From assembly GCA_019873725.1 (NCBI GenBank), contig JAIOAS010000007.1, forward strand, positions 1-44,695: 44,695 nucleotides of DNA, given 5' to 3'. The position numbers were made by a program, and so were the translations under genes. The notes beneath the pieces were generated by a model. That model did not search any database, was not told the DNA's origin, and worked only from the letters and a program-made list of their open reading frames with translations. Origin of the DNA: Chloroflexota bacterium. GTDB taxonomy: Bacteria; Chloroflexota; Anaerolineae; B4-G1; SLSP01. This document shows, piece by piece, positions 40,498 to 44,695 of this stretch (position 1 is the stretch's first letter; every line of letters starts with the position of its first letter).

Positions 40498-40791
40498 CTA
40501 ATGTTCTTGCCGTCGAGCGCGAACAACGCGAGCCATGTGGCTCAGGTCGGCAGCATTTGTGCCAGCGACGTCCTCGATTACCAAGAGATCTTTCACTTCG
40601 CATGACAACCATTCGCACAAAGCCAGAATTGCTTTGCTCTTGTAACCCTCAACGCTGTTATTCATCCAATGGCCAACTGTGTTGATTCCCAGCCCGGTTT
40701 CCCTGGCAATAACAGCGTTAGTGATCTTGCGACCTTCTCGACGCTCTTTTTGTGCAACCAGTTCGGACAAACGGTTGTTCAAAACTCTCAT
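40498..40791 (-). CDS. Cro/CI-type (XRE) transcription regulator
   Basis: A 97-residue protein with AGGAGA 8 bases before the ATG. Residues 1-70 form the five-helix XRE fold: RLSELVAQKERREGRKIT, then the HTH VIARETGLGINTVGHWMNN, then KAILALCEWLSCEVKDLLVI. The C-terminal 25 residues are basic and short, so there is no CI-type cleavage domain. It faces away from the plus-strand early operon and likely controls the region between them. Confidence 0.85.
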   Translation of the reverse strand: MRVLNNRLSELVAQKERREGRKITNAVIARETGLGINTVGHWMNNSVEGYKSKAILALCEWLSCEVKDLLVIEDVAGTNAADLSHMARVVRARRQEH

Positions 40792-40982
40792 GGTTCATTC
40801 TCCTGAAATATGATAGGGTATATGATCAAGGGTAGCTGATGAGCAATTATTTGTCAATACCCTGGATCGCATTATTTATACTATCAACCGTGATTTTTTC
40901 ATCTTAAATGCTTGACACAAAACGAGACTGCCTGTATAGTATAAAGTAAGTCAGCGAGCTAAACAGGTTCAAGAGGAAAACC
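40792..40982. promoter_or_regulatory. Divergent switch region between regulator and rightward operon
   Basis: Rightward: TTGACA (40912-40917), 17 bases, TATAGT (40935-40940). Leftward: TTGACA (40852-40857 on the minus strand) with a weak TACCCT 17 bases on. TTATACTAT (40876-40884) and ATAGTATAA (40936-40944) are perfect reverse complements 60 bases apart, and the second covers the rightward -10 box. A repressor on both could loop or block the promoter. Confidence 0.75.
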
Positions 40983-41420
40983 ATGTGCGATTCCTTGAGG
41001 GACGAAAGCGCTTCTAGTGGTGGGCACTGCCGGACTTGTGGTGGGCGTGGTGTCATTACTGTCTACACGGAAGTTCGCATGGATTCTTTTGGCGCCTTTG
41101 GCGTCGGAGCACATCAGGTTAACTGCCCCGATTGCAGCAGCTTCGAAACAGGGATGGTCTACAATCGCCCCATGACCCGTGAAGACGAAAACACTCTCAC
41201 CACCCCGCATAACTGCCGGACTTGTGGTGGGCGTGGTGTCATTACTGTCTACACAGAAGTTCGCATGGATTCTTTTGGCGCTTTTGGTGTCGGAGCACAT
41301 CAGGTTAACTGCCCCGATTGCAGCAGCTTCGAAACAGGGATGGTCTACAATCGCCCCATGACCCGCGCGGACGCGGAGCGGTATGATGCTTGGGTACTCA
41401 ACTTTGAACTGCTTGTGTAG
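40983..41420 (+). CDS. Tandemly duplicated zinc-ribbon protein
   Basis: A 145-residue protein with AAGAGGAAAACC before the ATG. It consists of two 62-residue copies (residues about 16-77 and 78-139), each with CRTCGGRGVITVY and VNCPDC, a DnaJ-like four-cysteine zinc site. The copies differ only by silent changes over 150 bases (ACG/ACA, GCC/GCT, GGC/GGT), so the protein repeats are identical. The last 6 residues form an LNFELLV tail. It is the first gene of the rightward operon; the function is unknown. Confidence 0.75.
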   Translation: MCDSLRDESASSGGHCRTCGGRGVITVYTEVRMDSFGAFGVGAHQVNCPDCSSFETGMVYNRPMTREDENTLTTPHNCRTCGGRGVITVYTEVRMDSFGAFGVGAHQVNCPDCSSFETGMVYNRPMTRADAERYDAWVLNFELLV

Positions 41421-41431
41421 GGAGACGGTCT

Positions 41432-41581
41432 ATGTTCCTGAATCCGTTTCTTACGCCGCATGGCGGTCTGTTGTTTCTGATCATCTGCTGTCTTTTCGCT
41501 TATCACAGGCGCTTGACGACAGTGTGGTCTGCGCCGGGGCCGAAGTGTAAGCGTAGCCGTCGTGAAGTCAGAGGGTGGTGA
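41432..41581 (+). CDS. 49-residue membrane protein
   Basis: GGAG is 7 bases before the ATG. Residues 10-24 (GGLLFLIICCLFAY) are one transmembrane helix; the C-terminal half is very basic (KCKRSRR). Its TGA overlaps the helicase ATG as TGATG (41579-41583), so the two are translationally coupled. Function unknown. Confidence 0.6.
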   Translation: MFLNPFLTPHGGLLFLIICCLFAYHRRLTTVWSAPGPKCKRSRREVRGW

Positions 41582-42303
41582 TGAACATCGAACCCCGCCC
41601 CTGGCAAAGCGAGTTTGTTCGCGCCTTCAAAGCTTTCTTGCAGGTGAGACACGGCGAACGGGGGAACACCTATTCTGCGATGGTCTGTCCGGGCGCTGGC
41701 AAGACCATCGCGGCCTATCTCGCCGCCGACGATCTGCTGCGCGCAGGGGTGATCAAGCACGTGATCGTCGTCGGCCATACCTCGCGCATCCGGGCGCAGT
41801 GGTGCGAAACCGGCGCGCTGATGGGCCTGGGCACGACGACGGACATCCCCACGACGAACAAGGACTGGCCCTACAACACTCCGGTGCTCGTGGTGACGTA
41901 CCAGCAGGTTATCAGCCGTATCGATTGGTTCGCCGGGCTGTGCACGCAGAGTACCCCGACGCTGGTGATCTTCGACGAAATCCATCACTGCGCCGACGAC
42001 AATTCCTGGGGGAGCAGTATCCAGACCGCCTTCAAGGGAGCGCGGGCGCGGCTGCTGCTGACCGGGACCGCTTTCCGGCGCACCGGCGAGATCGCCTACA
42101 TCCGCTACGACAGCCGGACCGGGCGAGTCCGGCCCGATTTCACGCTGGACTACGAAAAAGCCCTGCGCTGGAATTACCGAAAACTCGGCGCGAAAGCCCC
42201 CAGCTTTAGCTGTGGGGAGTGTCGCACTGATAGAGGTAATGCCCGTCCGATTGCAAAAGTTTGGGACCGAGATTCTCCGGCAGACGTCTCAAAACAGTAC
42301 TAA
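41581..42303 (+). CDS. SF2 DEAD/DEAH-type helicase, truncated
   Basis: The frame from the ATG at 41581 encodes 240 residues. Residues 1-200 form one RecA-like helicase domain: RPWQSEFVRAFKAF (Q-motif-like), PGAGKT (Walker A), VVTYQQV, IFDEIHH (DEIH box) and LLTGTAFRR (motif III). The second RecA domain with motifs IV-VI is missing. After about residue 202 (LRWNYRKLG) the sequence changes to an IS200/IS605-end-like hairpin and then 25 unrelated codons. The normal family length is above 450 residues. The domain alone could bind ATP but should not unwind DNA. Confidence 0.75.
   Translation: MNIEPRPWQSEFVRAFKAFLQVRHGERGNTYSAMVCPGAGKTIAAYLAADDLLRAGVIKHVIVVGHTSRIRAQWCETGALMGLGTTTDIPTTNKDWPYNTPVLVVTYQQVISRIDWFAGLCTQSTPTLVIFDEIHHCADDNSWGSSIQTAFKGARARLLLTGTAFRRTGEIAYIRYDSRTGRVRPDFTLDYEKALRWNYRKLGAKAPSFSCGECRTDRGNARPIAKVWDRDSPADVSKQY
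42192..42226. mobile_element. IS200/IS605-type end hairpin inside the helicase frame
   Basis: GAAAGCCCCCAGCTTTAGCT then GTGGGGAGTGTCGC (42192-42225) is the inverted counterpart of the two hairpins near 39.9-40.1 kb. The inner stem here is AGC/GCT, where the others have GCC/GGC and GGC/GCC. The GTGGGGAGTGTC shoulder is identical to one of them. Only one end is seen; the body of the element is missing. Confidence 0.65.
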
Positions 42304-42324
42304 AGTACTATGTTTATTTTCTTG

Positions 42325-42339
42325 ATCACGTGATACAAT
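42325..42339 (+). promoter_or_regulatory. Weak promoter and 10-bp palindrome before the 72-residue gene
   Basis: ATCACGTGAT (42325-42334) is a perfect palindrome touching TACAAT (42334-42339), a good -10 box. No clear -35 box lies 17 bases upstream. An AGTACT-AA-AGTACT repeat is just before it. Confidence 0.35.
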
Positions 42340-42379
42340 GTGTTCATAAATCTGAACCAGAAAAAAAAAGGAGGCAGAA

Positions 42380-42598
42380 ATGTTGGAAGTGAACGTGAGC
42401 CGCACCGTGTTCAAGCCGGAATTCCAGGTTTTCACTTCTGTTGTCCGTGTGTCCGGTTTCGACCGCCTTACTCCGCGCGCGGCCCGCGCCGCACTTGAAA
42501 TCGCCTTCGGGCAGCCATACGGCGGGACCGTGTGGGGGCCGGGCGGGTACGGATATCGCGTTTATCCCAAGTCCGCCCGCAAGGTTCACGGGGATTAA
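42380..42598 (+). CDS. Unknown 72-residue protein
   Basis: A very strong ribosome site (AAAGGAGG, 6 bases). An N-terminal β-like part (VSRTVFKPEFQVFTSVVRVSG) is followed by a helix (ARAALEIAF) and a glycine-rich WGPGGYGYRVYP tail. There is no cysteine cluster. A terminator follows, so it is expressed from its own unit. I do not recognise it. Confidence 0.6.
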   Translation: MLEVNVSRTVFKPEFQVFTSVVRVSGFDRLTPRAARAALEIAFGQPYGGTVWGPGGYGYRVYPKSARKVHGD

Positions 42599-42618
42599 CA
42601 CGGCTGACCTAGCGGTTA

Positions 42619-42655
42619 AGACCCCGACTTCCGGACGGAAGTCGGGGTCTTTTTT
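42619..42655 (+). terminator. Strong intrinsic terminator
   Basis: A perfect 14-bp stem AGACCCCGACTTCC / GGAAGTCGGGGTCT with loop GGAC, followed by six T, 20 bases after the stop. Confidence 0.95.
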
Positions 42656-42688
42656 GTTGTGATCTGAAAGGGGAAACAAACCGGGATC

Positions 42689-42961
42689 ATGCCGGGCGCT
42701 GAAGCGCCCGGATCGCCTCACCCAACAGTTCGGCCAGGCGGGTATCGCCTGCCGCGCCGCCGCCTGCGCCCCCGCCAACCCGCGCCGCCGAGCCGAAAGC
42801 CGCGCCCACGCCGGACGACCCCGCGCCGGACGACCCCACGCCGGACGACCCCGCGCCGGACGACCCCACGCCGGACGACCCCGCGCCGGACGACCCCGCG
42901 CCGGACGACCCCGCGCCGGACGACCCCACGCCGGACGACCCCGCCGCCGGACGCCGCGTGA
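42689..42961 (+). CDS. Possible 90-residue Arg/Thr/Pro-repeat protein
   Basis: The plus frame from the ATG at 42689 encodes an Arg/Pro-rich N-terminus followed by RRTTP units and stops at 42961; a terminator follows at 42983-43006. The ribosome site is weak (AGGGGA, 15 bases). The same DNA is open in other frames: the PDDP frame has no start, and a GSSGV frame on the minus strand has no good start. The coding frame, if any, is therefore uncertain. Confidence 0.3.
   Translation: MPGAEAPGSPHPTVRPGGYRLPRRRLRPRQPAPPSRKPRPRRTTPRRTTPRRTTPRRTTPRRTTPRRTTPRRTTPRRTTPRRTTPPPDAA
42811..42945. repeat. 15-bp tandem repeat, nine units
   Basis: The unit is CCGGACGACCCC followed by GCG, ACG or GCC. The nine units run without interruption from 42811 to 42945; only the last three bases vary (GCG, ACG, GCG, ACG, GCG, GCG, GCG, ACG, GCC). 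The period equals five codons, so any frame repeats cleanly. Confidence 0.95.
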
Positions 42962-42982
42962 CGGGCGGCGCAACGCGCGACA

Positions 42983-43006
42983 CGCCCCGGCCCGCAACCG
43001 GGGCTT
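42983..43006 (+). terminator. Intrinsic terminator after the repeat region
   Basis: The stem GCCCCGG / CCGGGGC is closed by a short CCCGCAA loop and followed by TTTTT. Confidence 0.8.
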
Positions 43007-43046
43007 TTTGCTGCCTAGAACGCAATAGAACACTACATGAGAGTTT

Positions 43047-43106
43047 ACGCCAAAGCGCAGCAAAGTCACTCAGGAGTATTGACAAAGCCGCGCTTTGGCG
43101 TATAAT
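43047..43106 (+). promoter_or_regulatory. Promoter with flanking 12-bp operator-like inverted repeat
   Basis: TTGACA (43079-43084) and TATAAT (43101-43106) are 16 bases apart, giving transcription from about 43113 into the 194-residue gene. ACGCCAAAGCGC (43047-43058) and GCGCTTTGGCGT (43090-43101) are perfect reverse complements; the second covers the promoter spacer and first -10 base. Confidence 0.85.
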
Positions 43107-43148
43107 TAGATCATAGAACGAAAGCAAACGTGAGCGAGGAGAAGGCAG

Positions 43149-43733
43149 ATGGACAGCAGCAAGGCACAGAAAGAAATCAACCGGATCATCAGCGAGCTCC
43201 ACGAACGGATCGGCGCGAAAGCCGCCCGTAAGCAGTATCCCGTCGGCAAGGCGCAGCGCGCGGAACTTGAACGGCTGGGCCTGTTGGACCTGATGCCCGC
43301 CGGGTTCGGTCACAGTGACGCGGCGGCGGTTCTGGCGGAAGCCGCGCAGGGTTGGACCGCCGTGTTCAACGCCGAGGGCGAGGGCGAGGAAATCCCGGCG
43401 ACAGAACTGCACGCCCTGGTCAGCAAGGCGACGGAGAAACCTCAAGGCCCTACGACTGAAACCCGCCCGCAGGGGCAACGCCGCCTGAGCATGAAGCAGG
43501 AACATGCGATCATGGCAGCGCGGGACGCCGGAGAACGCGCAGCGAAGATATTCACGACTTACAACGTCCAGCAGGGCAGTAGCAACATGATCCGCTTCCA
43601 GGACGAGGCAGCTTGGTACGTGGTCAAGGAAGTCTCAGACGGTACGGGGCGCACACTCAACATCACTGGTGTAAGCCAGCACGCTGATTTCGAGAGCGCG
43701 GACGCGGCTTGTAAGGAATTGCGCAACAGCTAA
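43149..43733 (+). CDS. Unknown 194-residue phage protein
   Basis: Good ribosome site (GAGGAGAA, 7 bases). Residues 1-55 are helical and basic (KEINRIISELHERIGAKAARKQ), the middle is low-complexity (EGEGEEI, TTETRPQGQRR), and residues 140-194 form an α/β fold (NMIRFQDEAAWYVVKEV) ending CKELRNS. It lacks a known motif. It is expressed from its own operator-controlled promoter and lies before the HTH gene. Confidence 0.6.
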   Translation: MDSSKAQKEINRIISELHERIGAKAARKQYPVGKAQRAELERLGLLDLMPAGFGHSDAAAVLAEAAQGWTAVFNAEGEGEEIPATELHALVSKATEKPQGPTTETRPQGQRRLSMKQEHAIMAARDAGERAAKIFTTYNVQQGSSNMIRFQDEAAWYVVKEVSDGTGRTLNITGVSQHADFESADAACKELRNS

Positions 43734-43829
43734 CAGCCGAAACCGGGCGGCCTCCCCGCTGCCCGGTCCGCCGCGAATGGCCGCGCGGCGCTGACGATGG
43801 CAGGCCAATGAGAGGAATGGAGAAGGATA

Positions 43830-44396
43830 ATGAACAGTCAGTACAATCACCCGAACAATTGGGAAAAGGGCGAACTCGAAACTGAGATCGCATCGGCTGT
43901 AAGGCTGGCGGCGTTGGACGCTGCTGAAACGGGCGATACTCGAATCGGCCAGCGCGTTTGGATTAGCAGGGATGAAGTGGTCGTCCTGGTTCGTGCCAGC
44001 CGTAACCCCAGCCGAAACGCAAACGGCGGAGATTATGATGAATACGTGTGCTTCACCCCTGTCAACTGCGGTATCCTGGCTTATGGCGACTGGTCGGCAG
44101 ATTGGGATTATGCCGACTGGGGCGGGCATTCAGTACTGTGTCAGTCTGAGATCTCCGACCTGAATATCCTGTACGCCAAGATCGGTGAAGCATACGAAAT
44201 CGCCGCCCGCCGCCTGACCACCTCCGAAGCCGCCGCCGCCCTGGGTGTTACCCGCCGCACGGTGCAGCGCGCGATTCGCGTCGGCACGCTGCTCGCCACG
44301 CGCCGGGGCCGGGGCTGGTTCGTCACCAGCGCCGCCATCGAAGACTACCGCACCAACCACTTGCGCCGCTACGGGCGCAAAAGCAAGGCGGGATAG
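43830..44396 (+). CDS. Excisionase-like HTH protein with N-terminal extension
   Basis: A 188-residue protein with GGAGAAGG before the ATG. Residues 1-110 form an acidic α/β segment (WISRDEVVVLVRASRN, VCFTPVNCGILAYGDW). Residues 125-185 are a MerR/excisionase-type HTH: LTTSEAAAALGVTRRTVQRAIRVG, then LATRRGRGWFVTSAAIEDYR. Family members bind DNA to direct recombination or regulate. No integrase is present in the window, so regulation is more likely. The same C-terminal half is at bases 2-262. Confidence 0.75.
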   Translation: MNSQYNHPNNWEKGELETEIASAVRLAALDAAETGDTRIGQRVWISRDEVVVLVRASRNPSRNANGGDYDEYVCFTPVNCGILAYGDWSADWDYADWGGHSVLCQSEISDLNILYAKIGEAYEIAARRLTTSEAAAALGVTRRTVQRAIRVGTLLATRRGRGWFVTSAAIEDYRTNHLRRYGRKSKAG

Positions 44397-44463
44397 CGCC
44401 GCCTCGCCATTACAAAGCCCGGTTCATCGCCGGGCTTTTTGTTGCCTGCCGCCCGCTACGGCT
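44135..44463. repeat. Right copy of the contig-end duplication
   Basis: It aligns with 1-329 without gaps; the first 111 bases are identical. The HTH gene here is complete, and downstream are a promoter and a small RNA instead of the glycoside-hydrolase-like gene. Confidence 0.95.
44416..44440 (+). terminator. Intrinsic terminator after the HTH gene
   Basis: AGCCCGG / CCGGGCT stem with TTCATCG loop and TTTTT. Identical stem to the one at 283-306. Confidence 0.85.
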
Positions 44464-44492
44464 TGACACGCAAATCGTTGTTGTGGTATAGT
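44463..44492 (+). promoter_or_regulatory. Consensus promoter for a small RNA
   Basis: TTGACA (44463-44468), 18 bases, TATAGT (44487-44492). Transcription would begin near 44499, directly before the first hairpin of the RNA. Confidence 0.8.
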
Positions 44493-44498
44493 GTTTAC

Positions 44499-44591
44499 AT
44501 ACGCGCGCGCCGCGCGTAAAAATCGGCGCTGCGATCCCCGGTGGTGTGCAGGTCGGCTAGGACTTGTAAGCACACTGTCGGGGATTTTCAT
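44499..44591 (+). ncRNA. Candidate structured small RNA of about 90 nucleotides
   Basis: A 5' hairpin TACGCGCG-CGC-CGCGCGTA (44500-44518) is followed by a single-stranded AAAATCGGCGCTGCG linker. A 16-bp stem follows: ATCCCCGGTGGTGTGC (44534-44549) with GCACACTGTCGGGGAT (44570-44585), including three G-U pairs, with a 20-base loop. TTTTCATTTT ends it. There is no ORF of meaningful size, and the next gene runs in the opposite direction. Its placement right after a consensus promoter makes an independent RNA gene likely. The family is not recognised. Confidence 0.65.
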
Positions 44592-44602
44592 TTTAGCTTC
44601 TG

Positions 44603-44695
44603 CTACACCTCTTTGCTGCCCGCCAGCACCCAGTCAACCATGCCGACGACTTCCTGCACGTTCGCCGCCAGTTCCACCAACGAGGCACGCAAATT
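44603..44695 (-). CDS. C-terminal end of a minus-strand protein, cut by the window edge
   Basis: Thirty codons plus the stop at 44603-44605. The segment RASLVELAANVQEVVGMVDWVL is a helix resembling the C-terminal helix of the glycoside-hydrolase-like protein at 322-1284 (RAELVRWRQKMAGIIVSAEY). It lies at the equivalent place relative to the HTH gene, so it may be the allele of that gene in another strain. Confidence 0.5.
   Translation of the reverse strand, partial: NLRASLVELAANVQEVVGMVDWVLAGSKEV

Noticed and set aside
42687-43505. Long minus-strand ORF with GSSGV repeats
   Set aside because: It overlaps the convincing plus-strand gene at 43149 with its promoter and ribosome site, and the repeat makes all frames open. 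No minus-strand start site is supported.

Overview
This window reads as one nearly complete tailed-phage genome (or prophage) with a siphovirus layout. There is no integrase, no ribosomal or tRNA gene, and no ordinary host housekeeping block. A phage-encoded lipoprotein carries a long Thr/Ala/Pro stalk of the TATATAT type that is very common in secreted Chloroflexota proteins, so a Chloroflexota host is my best guess (inference only). The first 329 bases are a diverged copy of 44135-44463. The first 111 bases are identical and the copies then part. That is what a circular or circularly permuted genome with two strain variants would give at the contig ends.

Minus strand, about 30.6 kb down to 0.3 kb, is the late region. 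A DNA methyltransferase, a small wHTH-like protein and a PAPS-reductase-like PP-loop ATPase come first. A hairpin and a good promoter (27863-27891) follow, then small and large terminase, a portal fused to a Mu-F-like minor head domain, a protease-like gene, a scaffold-like gene and the major capsid protein. Next is an unusual 5.4-kb glycan cassette: two glycosyltransferase genes, two FkbM methyltransferase modules, a nucleotidyltransferase and a DUF1360-like membrane protein. After it come head-tail connectors, tail tube, two tail chaperones joined by a -1 frameshift site (CCCAAAA), tape measure, tail-tip and fibre proteins, a holin-like lysis cluster, a lipoprotein and a glycoside-hydrolase-like protein.

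Minus strand, about 40.8 to 30.9 kb, is the more AT-rich early/replication region: a Cro/CI-type regulator, small proteins, a HTH protein, a VRR-NUC nuclease, a replication initiator carrying four 22-bp iterons inside its coding sequence, a DnaB-like helicase with an altered Walker A motif, a RecD2-like helicase and a membrane protein.

Plus strand, 40.9 to 44.4 kb, is a divergent early operon. It holds a duplicated zinc-ribbon protein, a small membrane protein, a truncated SF2 helicase, several small proteins and an excisionase-like HTH gene. A promoter followed by a compact structured RNA with a terminator lies at the right end.

Three hairpins of the IS200/IS605 (TnpB/omega-RNA) right-end type, with compensating stem changes, sit in the early region. 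One of them ends the truncated helicase gene.
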